DNA of 64,000 bases, taken from the NCBI GenBank assembly GCA_023422565.1, contig JAFAGR010000010.1, positions 13,752-77,751 of the forward strand, written 5' to 3'. This stretch comes from Bacteroidota bacterium (GTDB lineage Bacteria > Bacteroidota > Bacteroidia > Chitinophagales > Chitinophagaceae). Below the pieces are notes generated by a model that worked only from the letters and a program-made list of their open reading frames with translations, ran no database searches and was not told the DNA's origin. Positions 15,628 through 23,815 of this stretch are shown here, in pieces. The translations under genes were made by a program, and so were the position numbers. How positions within the stretch are numbered: the first letter of the stretch is position 1; each line of letters starts with the position of its first letter.

Positions 15628-16870
15628 ATTTATCTTTCCATCTTTCCTTTAAAAATTTTCTTACCTCTTCTTCGCGTGCATTTTTGCCGGGTTCATAAAA
15701 AGTCTTTCCTTCAATTTTTTCCGGCAAATAATTCATGTGCACAAAATTGTTTTCAAAGCTGTGTGCATATTCATAGTCCTTGCCATAATTCATTTTCTTC
15801 ATCAGCCCGGTGGGCGCATTGCGAAGGTGAAGTGGAACCGGCAGGTCGCCGTATTTTCTCACGGCTTCCTGTGCAGCGCCTATGGCCATGTAAGAAGCAT
15901 TGCTTTTTACCGAAGTGGCGAGATATACTGCGCACTGCGAAAGTATGATTCTGCTTTCCGGATGGCCGATCATATTCACAGCCTGGAAAGTATTCGTGGC
16001 GAGAAGGAGGGCGTTGGGGTTTGCGTTTCCTACATCTTCACTTGCGAAGATCACCATTCGCCTTGCAATGAATTTTACATCCTCGCCAGCTTCTATCATT
16101 CGGGCAAGCCAGTACACAGCTGCGTTTGGGTCTGAGCCACGCATACTCTTAATGAATGCAGAAATAATATCATAATGCATCTCTCCCTGCTTATCATACA
16201 ATGCGATCTTCTGCTGAGCTACTTTCATCACCAAGGCATCCGTGATAGGTTTTCCGTCTGAATGGTTAATAGTAAGCTCAAGAAGGTTTAGAAGTTTCCG
16301 GGCATCGCCGCCCGAAAGTCTTATAAGCGCTGCATTTTGTTCAATAATTGTCTGTGAACGGGAAAGTAGTTCGTCTTCCTTTAAGGCTTTTTGTAAAAGA
16401 GATTCAAGATGATGCGGCTCAAGAGGTTTCAATACATAAACCTGGCACCTGCTTAGCAAGGCGCTGTTAACCTCAAAGGAAGGGTTTTCGGTTGTTGCGC
16501 CGATGAGCCTTATTATTCCTTTTTCTACCGCGCCCAGTAATGCATCTTGCTGGCCTTTGTTAAACCGGTGGATCTCGTCAATGAAAAGGATCGCACCCTT
16601 ATTTTCTGAAGCCTGTTCAATTACGTTTCTTATATCTTTCACGCCGGCTGAAATAGCGCTCAGGCTGAAGAAAGGAAGATCCAGCGTTTCAGCGATAATA
16701 TTTGCGATCGTGGTTTTCCCAACCCCGGGCGGGCCCCAAAGGATCATGGAAGGGATGTTCCTGCTTCTGATGGATTCGCGTAAAACGCTTCCTTCGCCGG
16801 TGAGATGTTCCTGTCCGGTGAGGTCTTCAAGATTTCGTGGGCGCATGCGCTCTGCAAGCGGTGCATTCAT
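15617..16870 (-). CDS. rarA: Replication-associated recombination protein A (RarA/MgsA)
   Basis: An AAA+ ATPase that acts at stalled replication forks, related to eukaryotic WRNIP1 and to clamp loaders. Walker A GPPGVGKTT is at 46-54, Walker B LFIDEIHRF near 95, sensor region GATTENPSFEVNSALLSRC, and the C-terminal helical part includes AAVYWLARMIEAGED and the conserved NAPTGLMKKMNYG. The length of 417 is normal. A TAACTTTG box sits 4 nt before the ATG. First gene of the operon with the hemoglobin and elaA genes. Confidence 0.95.
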   Translation of the reverse strand: MNAPLAERMRPRNLEDLTGQEHLTGEGSVLRESIRSRNIPSMILWGPPGVGKTTIANIIAETLDLPFFSLSAISAGVKDIRNVIEQASENKGAILFIDEIHRFNKGQQDALLGAVEKGIIRLIGATTENPSFEVNSALLSRCQVYVLKPLEPHHLESLLQKALKEDELLSRSQTIIEQNAALIRLSGGDARKLLNLLELTINHSDGKPITDALVMKVAQQKIALYDKQGEMHYDIISAFIKSMRGSDPNAAVYWLARMIEAGEDVKFIARRMVIFASEDVGNANPNALLLATNTFQAVNMIGHPESRIILSQCAVYLATSVKSNASYMAIGAAQEAVRKYGDLPVPLHLRNAPTGLMKKMNYGKDYEYAHSFENNFVHMNYLPEKIEGKTFYEPGKNAREEEVRKFLKERWKDKYGY

Positions 16871-16874
16871 CTGG

Positions 16875-16882
16875 CAAAGTTA
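16875..16882 (-). promoter_or_regulatory. -7 box (TAACTTTG) of rarA
   Basis: On the minus strand TAACTTTG ends 4 nt before the rarA ATG at 16870, another promoter placed where the transcript would be nearly leaderless. Confidence 0.5.
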
Positions 16883-16887
16883 GCCCC

Positions 16888-18144
16888 TCATTCATTACCC
16901 GCCTTTCGAAGTAATTGCTGAACTTCTTCAACTGTTACCGGCCGCTGCGAGTCATCAAGATTTATCACGATGGCATAACCGGATGGTCCTCCTGCTTTTT
17001 TAATTGCATCGATCAACATCTGCTGATCGCTTTCCATACGTAACTGCGTGCTGTCGTTCCAGGTTTCGTATGTGCAAAGGCAGCCGAGCGTTGGAGTGAA
17101 AGGGTAATAAGGCTTTCCGGAATAATATTCCGGGATCACCGTGGTACCATGCGCTATTATTTCATGCCGGCCAGCCATTCCCGCATAGAATGCTTCGTAC
17201 AAGTTCTTTGACTTCCGGAGGTTTTCAGGAAGCAGGTTGCGGTATGCCGCGTATTGAAGAACTGTATCCTCTAATGTGGAATCCTTCAGAAAATGCCGCG
17301 CATTAAATTCCAGAGGAAGCGTAAGTTGAACATTTTGCGTAGGGCCTATCGCCCCTGCTTTTGAAACATCAAAGCCATCCATTCTTAGAATACCCGTGGG
17401 TGTATTTCCGTTTGTTAAGTATCCCGGCAAGCCGCTTAAACTGCGCGCGAGTTGTGGAACAGAGAACAATCTTCCCATTGAATCTTTACTGAAGTTGCCC
17501 GACGAATCCCGCACCAAAACAAGCCCGGGATAATCCCTATTCTTCCGTTGAACACTTATCATTAATACATTTCCCTTCAGATAATTTTTCTCAAAGAATT
17601 CCCGTAGATCTTCATTCCCTGTTTCGTCATTCTCAAAATTTTGCAGAAACGAAATATAAAATGGGCTGAGAGGATTCTCCTTAATTTTTCGATTAGCAAG
17701 CTCTTCGAGTTTTTTTCTTTCTGCTTTGGAAGCGGCTTTCAATAGGTATTCAGCTGCCATCGCCCACACCTTTTCATCAGTTACCGTGGGCAAATAAGCG
17801 GCAACTTCCTTTTTAAATTCGTCCCGGTATTGTCCATATAGCAGCTCCAATAAAGCGCGGGCAAATCCATAACTGCGTTTATGTATGTCTGTTACCGCAA
17901 TTCGGATCCTGCTCTCAAGCCATGGGTCTTTCCTGTTCAGGTATTGAATGGCGAAAAATGTGTCGTCCCAGGCATCCTCCGTTGAATCATTAAGTGGGAG
18001 GGAAATTTTCTTATTGATGATCTCTTTGTTGAGCCGGTATTCCAGCATTTGCCGGTTCTTGTATAGCCTATAGGTGGTTGTATCTCCCTGACTCAGTGCA
18101 AGAAAAGGGATCGTGACAAAAAGAAGAAAGGAAAAGAATTTCAC
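16888..18144 (-). CDS. Exported protein of unknown function, possible L,D-transpeptidase-like C-terminus
   Basis: A 418-residue secreted protein (signal peptide ending near LALSQ, residue 19). Residues about 20-200 are helical and charged, with repeat-like EYLLKAASKAERKKLEE. The C-terminal half contains NGNTPTGILRMDGFD and later GRHEIIAHGTT and TPTLGCLCTYETW, an arrangement reminiscent of the His...[ST]xGCxR active site of YkuD-type L,D-transpeptidases but with Cys/Thr where Arg is usual. I am not certain of that family. It lies 30 bp after the exporter gene on the same strand, so the two may be co-transcribed. Confidence 0.5.
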   Translation of the reverse strand: MKFFSFLLFVTIPFLALSQGDTTTYRLYKNRQMLEYRLNKEIINKKISLPLNDSTEDAWDDTFFAIQYLNRKDPWLESRIRIAVTDIHKRSYGFARALLELLYGQYRDEFKKEVAAYLPTVTDEKVWAMAAEYLLKAASKAERKKLEELANRKIKENPLSPFYISFLQNFENDETGNEDLREFFEKNYLKGNVLMISVQRKNRDYPGLVLVRDSSGNFSKDSMGRLFSVPQLARSLSGLPGYLTNGNTPTGILRMDGFDVSKAGAIGPTQNVQLTLPLEFNARHFLKDSTLEDTVLQYAAYRNLLPENLRKSKNLYEAFYAGMAGRHEIIAHGTTVIPEYYSGKPYYPFTPTLGCLCTYETWNDSTQLRMESDQQMLIDAIKKAGGPSGYAIVINLDDSQRPVTVEEVQQLLRKAGNE

Positions 18145-18174
18145 AGGTTTTAAATGGCTTAATTCAATTGTAAT

Positions 18175-20019
18175 TTACGCGATTTGCTGCAACTGCGTGA
18201 GCTTGCGGTAAACGCTTGACGGGTCTTTTGTGAGTTGCGCATGATTTCCACGTTCAACTATTTCGCCGTTTTGCATAACTAAAATTTCATCTGCCTCCTG
18301 TATGGTTGACAGGCGATGCGCGATCACCAGGGTAGTGCGCCCTTTCATCAGATTAGCAAGAGCATCCTGAACTACTTTTTCTGATTCTGTATCCAGAGAA
18401 GAAGTAGCCTCGTCTAAAATAAGCAAGGATGGATTTTTAAAAACTGCACGTGCAATACTTAGTCTTTGTCTTTGCCCGCCAGACAGCCTGATGCCGCGGT
18501 CTCCGATATTGGTCTGGTAACCATGAGACGTTTGCATAATGAATTCATGGGCATTTGCAATTTTTGCAGCCTGAATTACTTCCTCTTCGTTCGCATCCGG
18601 CTTTCCCAGGGCGATGTTGTTGAATATTGAGTCATTAAAGAGTATGACATCCTGTGTAACAAAACTCATGTGGCTTCGCAAAGACTCCAGCGTAAAATCT
18701 TTGATGTCGGTACCGTCAATTTTAATTGATCCGCCCGTCACTTCGTAAAATCTTGGAACAAGATCGGCTATTGTTGATTTGCCAACTCCCGATGGGCCTA
18801 CAAGGGCGGTTGTCATCCCTTTCCTGATGGTAAAGCTGATGTTTTGCAGCACCGGTTTTTCTCCATACGTGAAGCTCACATTGTCAAACTCCAATTTCTC
18901 ATTGAATGAATTTAATGGGATCGCGTCGGGCTTTTCTGCAACTTCAATCGGTGTATCTATCACTTCAAGTATTCTTTCTCCAGAGGCCTGCCCGCGCTGA
19001 ATGTTTGCCAATGCAACAACAATGGCCTTTGCCGGCCTGATGGCTTGTGAAAAGATCGCTATGAAGGCAATGAATTCGCTGGCCTTTAAGCCTCCGGGGT
19101 TTACGCTGTTGTTTAGTATCAGGGAACCTCCGTAAATAAGTATTGTGGCCACCACTATAACGCCTGATGCCTCGGAAAATGCAGGGGCCATTTCTCTTTT
19201 GGCAAAGCTTTGCAAACTGGCATTGCGGTAAAAATCATTTTCCTTGCTGAATTTATTAAGTACATAACCGGTGGCATTGAATGAACGGATGATCCGCATC
19301 CCCATTAGGGTTTCGTCTATAATAGTAAGCAGCCTGCCGATGGATGCCTGGGTATCTCTTGCTTCTTTTTTAAGCCTTTTGGTTACAAGCGCAATTCCGA
19401 TTGCAGAAATGGGTATGATAATAAGCGTAAAGAGAGTGAGTTTTACCGATATCGCAAATAGCGCGATAAAATATCCTATTATCGTAGACGGTTCCTTAAA
19501 CACAACCTGCAGCGAATTGGCCGCTACGGCTTCAATTTCGAATACATCTGAATTCATTCGGCTGAGGAGGTCGCCTTTATGTTCTTTTGTAAAATACCCG
19601 AGGTGCAGAAAATTGATCTTGGTAAATATTGCTTCTCTTAACTTTTTCACGAGATATGTGCGCGCCTTTACGAGCGTTCTTTGCGCGAAATACCGGAACA
19701 TATTGGCAAGAAGTACTGCGCAAATAATTACCGCTGTTATAAAATAAAGCGCATACACAGGTTTGATAAGTTTCAGCCTGTAAACGTGGTGATAGAAAAG
19801 GGATTTAAAATAGGATGTGCTGAAAGAAAATGCCGGTTCAAGAGCGTATTTACGGGCTTCCTCCGTGCTCATAGGGTCGAAGAGGAAGTTTAAAAGCGGA
19901 ATTAATAAAGCGAACTGAAAAATACTGAAGAAAACGCCAAGCAATGTAAAGCATACGAAAGGCGCCACAAACCGGGAATAGGGCCGCGCATATTGTAGTA
20001 ACCTTCGGTAAACTTTCAT
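18175..20019 (-). CDS. ABC exporter, MsbA-like fused permease/ATPase
   Basis: A 614-residue half-transporter: six predicted transmembrane helices in the first 320 residues, then an ATP-binding domain with Walker A GPSGVGKST (about 410), signature LSGGQRQRLS (about 511), Walker B LLILDEATSSLD and the H-loop in IAHRLST. The layout and sequence resemble MsbA and related lipid or drug exporters, which act as homodimers in the inner membrane. The neighbouring glycosyltransferases make a lipid or glycan cargo plausible, but this is inference. Confidence 0.88.
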   Translation of the reverse strand: MKVYRRLLQYARPYSRFVAPFVCFTLLGVFFSIFQFALLIPLLNFLFDPMSTEEARKYALEPAFSFSTSYFKSLFYHHVYRLKLIKPVYALYFITAVIICAVLLANMFRYFAQRTLVKARTYLVKKLREAIFTKINFLHLGYFTKEHKGDLLSRMNSDVFEIEAVAANSLQVVFKEPSTIIGYFIALFAISVKLTLFTLIIIPISAIGIALVTKRLKKEARDTQASIGRLLTIIDETLMGMRIIRSFNATGYVLNKFSKENDFYRNASLQSFAKREMAPAFSEASGVIVVATILIYGGSLILNNSVNPGGLKASEFIAFIAIFSQAIRPAKAIVVALANIQRGQASGERILEVIDTPIEVAEKPDAIPLNSFNEKLEFDNVSFTYGEKPVLQNISFTIRKGMTTALVGPSGVGKSTIADLVPRFYEVTGGSIKIDGTDIKDFTLESLRSHMSFVTQDVILFNDSIFNNIALGKPDANEEEVIQAAKIANAHEFIMQTSHGYQTNIGDRGIRLSGGQRQRLSIARAVFKNPSLLILDEATSSLDTESEKVVQDALANLMKGRTTLVIAHRLSTIQEADEILVMQNGEIVERGNHAQLTKDPSSVYRKLTQLQQIA

Positions 20020-20050
20020 CGGAATCTATAAGGCTTATAAGTTACTAAAC

Positions 20051-21115
20051 TTATTCGTGTTGTAAAACTGACCTGTACACTTCCAGATAACGGGCTGCTG
20101 CGTTGTCCCAACAAAATTGATTGCACCGCTCCTTAATATGATCCTGCATTTTAAGCGATCGATACGTCTTCATGCCTTCCTCAAAGGTTTGCTGCATGCT
20201 GGTTGCTGAAAAATCCGGGAAATAAAAAGCCACATTACTTCCAATTTCAGGAAGAGCCGTTCGGTTTGACAGGAAAAGCGGTTTCCCTGCACTCATTGCC
20301 TCCGTAACCGGAAGGCCAAAACCTTCAGTAAGCGAGGGAAGAGCGAAGGCGCAGCAATTTTGAAAATACCATGATTTTTCTTCTTCACTAACGGTACCGA
20401 GTAATCGAATATTATCCTGAACTCCCATTCGGGTTGCTTCATCTAATATATACCGGCAGTAGTCTCGGTCTTCTGATCTTCCTGCAATAACAAGTTCCAT
20501 ATCAGCATTCTGCCTTACAAGAGGTAAGAGCGAATGGAAATTTTTGAGCCGTGTTACCACACCAAGAGAAAAAAGGAAAGGCTTTGCAGGCTTATAAGAA
20601 CCCGCATTCAATATAGGTTCCTTGAGCGTATTTGTGCCATTATGAATAACCGTTAACGGTTTTCCTTTCAGTTCGCAATAAAATTCAACGTCTTTTTTTG
20701 AGTATTCGGAAACACAAACAATGGCAGATGAACGGTCGATAAGCCTTTGAAGATTTTTAAGGTATTTGGTCTTTTTCGAAGCCGACTTCCCTTCGTTATA
20801 GATAAAATTCAGATCATGAATGGTGAGTACCACCTTTATCATCTTGTTTCTGAACGGAACGTAATCGCTGTTCTGGTAGGTGGCATGCCAAAGATTATAT
20901 CCTTTTAATGATGGGAGGTAAAATTTCTGAAGTGATGATTGTCTTATATAGGTGTGACTGCCGAAGATTTCGCATCCCGGCGGGCAAAAGTATGCGATCG
21001 ATTCACGTGTCGGCTCAATATGTTTTTGCAGATGGAGGCCTAAATTCTTACAATAGTTATACAAACCCGTATTGCTGTACTTCATCCGCTCACAATCGAA
21101 AATGTAAGCTGCCAT
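20051..21115 (-). CDS. GT4-type glycosyltransferase
   Basis: A 354-residue GT-B fold glycosyltransferase. The N-terminal half includes LWHATYQNSDYVPF and TIHDLNFIYNEG; the C-terminal Rossmann half has FLFSLGVVTRLKNFHSLLPL, then VIAGRSED and the nucleotide-sugar binding ALPSLTEGFGLPVTEAM around 270-285. It is clearly paralogous to the divergent gene at 21235: both begin with a D-C-[DE]-x-MRY/KY-x-N-[ST]-GLY-like motif and share TIHDLN and SE..KSWY/KAWY. Sugar donor and acceptor cannot be predicted. It lies 31 bp upstream of the exporter on the same strand. Confidence 0.88.
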   Translation of the reverse strand: MAAYIFDCERMKYSNTGLYNYCKNLGLHLQKHIEPTRESIAYFCPPGCEIFGSHTYIRQSSLQKFYLPSLKGYNLWHATYQNSDYVPFRNKMIKVVLTIHDLNFIYNEGKSASKKTKYLKNLQRLIDRSSAIVCVSEYSKKDVEFYCELKGKPLTVIHNGTNTLKEPILNAGSYKPAKPFLFSLGVVTRLKNFHSLLPLVRQNADMELVIAGRSEDRDYCRYILDEATRMGVQDNIRLLGTVSEEEKSWYFQNCCAFALPSLTEGFGLPVTEAMSAGKPLFLSNRTALPEIGSNVAFYFPDFSATSMQQTFEEGMKTYRSLKMQDHIKERCNQFCWDNAAARYLEVYRSVLQHE

Positions 21116-21234
21116 AGTATAAAAAAGTATATGTACAAAATTCGTTCCTAAGTGAAAGACGGTTGTTTACTGCTTTGGCGTACGGGCACTTGTTTTGCAG
21201 TTTTCGGAGGTATGAATTAAATTAACGGTATCAC

Positions 21235-22296
21235 ATGAACTCCATCTACCTGGATTGCGATCTTATGCGCTACCGGAACTCCGGATTGTACCATTATTGC
21301 CTGAATCTTGGTCAATACGTGAACAAGGCACTTCAGGCTGACAACTCGCTGGGCATTGCCATGTATGTGCCCCGTGAGGAGGCTAATACATTTGACAGAT
21401 CATGCAAGGTGACAGTGGAGCGCAGATGGCATAAGACCTTTAAACCTTTTTTATGGGGTTGCGATATCTGGCATGCACCTTTTCAATCAGGCCGTATGTT
21501 GAGGAAGAAAGGCGGAAAGGGGAAAAACCTGCTTACCATACATGATCTTAACGTGCTGCACGAAGGAAGGTCCGCGCGCGAATGTAGGAGCAGCCTTGAA
21601 AAAACTCAAAAGCTGATAAAGGAGAGTGACGCTATAGTATGTATTTCAGAGCATACCAGGAAAGATGTTTTAGCAAACATGGATGTAAAAGACATCCCTG
21701 TTTATGTGGTTCATAATGGAACGCACCACGTGGATGATCCGCCTGCAAAGCCGACTTCATTCGTGCCGCAGCGGCCCTTCCTGTTCTCAATGGGCTATGT
21801 GAACCGGAAGAAAAATTTTCATACGCTTATCCCTCTCCTTAATGATAGTCGTTATGATCTCGTAATTGCAGGGCGCCTCGACGAACCAGAGTATATCGAT
21901 CATATGAGGGAACTTTCCCGGAAACTGGGAGTGGAAGGCCGGTTGCATCTTACCGGCCCCGTTTCTGAAATGGACAAGGCGTGGTACCTCGCTAACTGCG
22001 CGGCCTTTGTTTTTCCTTCCCTGGCCGAAGGCTTCGGTGCGCCTGTGGTGGAAGCAATGCGTTTTGGCAGGCCCCTGTTCTTATCTACTCGAACATCATT
22101 ACCAGAGATCGGCGGAGAAGCAGCTTTCTATTTTCAAAATTTTGAACCGGGCCACATGCTGCAAGTTTTTCAGTCCGGTATGGAAATGTTTTCAACGAAC
22201 GGATTTTCTGAGAAAGTCAAGATGCGCGCCCGGAGTTTTCAATGGGAGGAAAAAGCCATGGAGTATTTAAAAATATACCGCTCACTTTTAAAATGA
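21235..22296 (+). CDS. GT4-type glycosyltransferase, paralogue of the 20051 gene
   Basis: A 353-residue GT-B glycosyltransferase with the same landmarks as its divergent neighbour: YLDCDLMRYRNSGLYHYC at the start, WHAPFQSG, TIHDLNVLHEG, FLFSMGYVNRKKNFHTLIPL, VIAGRLDEPEY and FPSLAEGFGAPVVEAM near 265-275. Head-to-head paralogues sharing a 119-bp intergenic region suggest duplication by inversion. It begins a three-gene run with two methyltransferase-like genes (3 bp, then 1 bp gaps), so it may glycosylate a surface glycan or lipid that the others modify; this is inference. Confidence 0.88.
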   Translation: MNSIYLDCDLMRYRNSGLYHYCLNLGQYVNKALQADNSLGIAMYVPREEANTFDRSCKVTVERRWHKTFKPFLWGCDIWHAPFQSGRMLRKKGGKGKNLLTIHDLNVLHEGRSARECRSSLEKTQKLIKESDAIVCISEHTRKDVLANMDVKDIPVYVVHNGTHHVDDPPAKPTSFVPQRPFLFSMGYVNRKKNFHTLIPLLNDSRYDLVIAGRLDEPEYIDHMRELSRKLGVEGRLHLTGPVSEMDKAWYLANCAAFVFPSLAEGFGAPVVEAMRFGRPLFLSTRTSLPEIGGEAAFYFQNFEPGHMLQVFQSGMEMFSTNGFSEKVKMRARSFQWEEKAMEYLKIYRSLLK

Positions 22297-22299
22297 AAT

Positions 22300-23157
22300 A
22301 TGGCAACAGAAAGAGAATGGAAGTTTCGCCTGGTTCAGGATGGAGATAAACGAATGTCTGAACTTTGCAAGGCAGCACACTGGCAATCACCCTGGTTTCA
22401 GCGATGGGTAAAGGAATTAAACGAGCCTGCGCGGTTTCATAGAAAGCAATGGGAATTTGTTTATGTAATGCAGGCTTTATGGGAGAGAGACTGCATCAGG
22501 CAGGGCAATAAGGGTCTTGTGTTTGCCGTTGGCTCAGAACCCGGACCTTCAATATTTGCCAACTACGGTTGTGAGATCCTGGCCACAGACATTTTTCCCG
22601 AACAAGGAAAGGCAAAAGGATGGGAGGCGGCCGACCAGCTTTGTTTCGGAATTGAATCTCTGAACAAAAGGCGGCTTACTGACGATGAAACGCTGAAAAG
22701 GCAGGTTAGCTACAGGCCTGTAGACATGAACAACATCCCCAACGATCTGCGGGGGTTTGATTTCAACTGGAGCAGTTGTTCATTCGAACACCTCGGATCT
22801 ATAAAGAAGGGGCTCGATTTTCTCGAGAATCAAATGAATACGCTTAAACCGGGAGGCTGGGCTGTTCATACTACGGAATACAATATTTCTTCAGATACCA
22901 ATACGCTTGATAATGCCGATACGGTGATCTTTCGTATGCGCGACATTGAAGAGATCGCAGCACGTTTAAGGCGGCAAGGGCATTATGTGGAGAGAATTGA
23001 TTACTCACTGGGAGGGCTACCCGAAGATTTCAATGTGGATGTTGACCCTCATAACCAGGAAGTACATTTAAAATTACAGATCTGCGAATATGTGGTCACG
23101 TCCATCGCGTTGATCTTTCAAAAAAGGAGAAAGAGGAAGTTCTTCTCGTTATTATGA
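22300..23157 (+). CDS. Class I SAM-dependent methyltransferase-like protein
   Basis: A 285-residue protein with a Rossmann methyltransferase core. KGLVFAVGSEPGPSIFANYG is the probable SAM-binding loop, ILATDIFPEQ the second-strand acid, FDFNWSSCSFEHLGS the motif IV region, and LKPGGWAVHTTEY the classic post-motif strand. The N-terminal part (about 1-65) is rich in Trp, Gln and Arg, and the C-terminus ends in a basic KRRKRKFFSLL. The substrate is unknown; position in the glycosyltransferase run suggests sugar or glycolipid methylation. Confidence 0.75.
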   Translation: MATEREWKFRLVQDGDKRMSELCKAAHWQSPWFQRWVKELNEPARFHRKQWEFVYVMQALWERDCIRQGNKGLVFAVGSEPGPSIFANYGCEILATDIFPEQGKAKGWEAADQLCFGIESLNKRRLTDDETLKRQVSYRPVDMNNIPNDLRGFDFNWSSCSFEHLGSIKKGLDFLENQMNTLKPGGWAVHTTEYNISSDTNTLDNADTVIFRMRDIEEIAARLRRQGHYVERIDYSLGGLPEDFNVDVDPHNQEVHLKLQICEYVVTSIALIFQKRRKRKFFSLL

Positions 23158-23158
23158 T

Positions 23159-23815
23159 ATGGGAAACATAAGAAGGTTTGACCTGGAAAGAATTATAAAG
23201 CATTATAAGGTCCGAAATTTTGTAGAGACCGGAACCTTCCATGGAGATGCGGTGCAGTATGCGATAAACTTTCCGTTCAAACTGATATGGAGCGTTGAGA
23301 TCGTGCCCGAACTCGCGGCTGAATGCAAAGAGCGCTTTCATGAAATCAAGCATGTAACAATAGTATGTGGAGATAGCGTAGCCTCTCTTAAGGAATTCAT
23401 TCCCGCACTTGAAGGGAATGCAGTTTACTGGCTGGACGCACATTTTCCCGGTGCTGATGCGGGTTTAACCAGTTATGAATCAGAGGATGAAGATCTCCGC
23501 CTTCCGCTTGCTCTTGAACTTTATACCATTTCCAAAAGCAGGGATACATCTAAAGATGTTTTCATTCTAGACGATCTCAGGATCTATGAAGAAGGAAAAT
23601 ACGAAAAAGGAAACGTTCCTGAGGATGCTTCGCCTGCAGGAAAAAGAAATATCGATTTCGTGTTGGAAATATTCGGCAGAACGCACAAAATAATAAGGTC
23701 ATATATTGATGAGGGCTATCTCGTGCTGCTTCCGAAACAAAAATACTTTTGGAAACATTTTTCATTTCAGCGGCTGGCCGGCAAAGCGGTTGAAGAAGAT
23801 CCGTATATGCTCTAG
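23159..23815 (+). CDS. Methyltransferase-fold protein of unknown substrate
   Basis: A 218-residue protein with a SAM-methyltransferase-like Rossmann core: FVETGTFHGDAVQYA, LIWSVEIVPELAAECKERF, VTIVCGDSVASL and AVYWLDAHFPG. This pattern (ETGT..GD..., S.E.., YWLDAH) is seen in small proteins often found in polysaccharide clusters. Its start follows the previous gene by 1 bp, and its stop overlaps the convergent aspS by 4 bp. No terminator lies between the two. The substrate is not predictable. Confidence 0.68.
   Translation: MGNIRRFDLERIIKHYKVRNFVETGTFHGDAVQYAINFPFKLIWSVEIVPELAAECKERFHEIKHVTIVCGDSVASLKEFIPALEGNAVYWLDAHFPGADAGLTSYESEDEDLRLPLALELYTISKSRDTSKDVFILDDLRIYEEGKYEKGNVPEDASPAGKRNIDFVLEIFGRTHKIIRSYIDEGYLVLLPKQKYFWKHFSFQRLAGKAVEEDPYML

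Noticed and set aside
15376..15948. 190-codon open frame on the plus strand
   Set aside because: Antisense to the hemoglobin and rarA genes, with no recognisable protein features.
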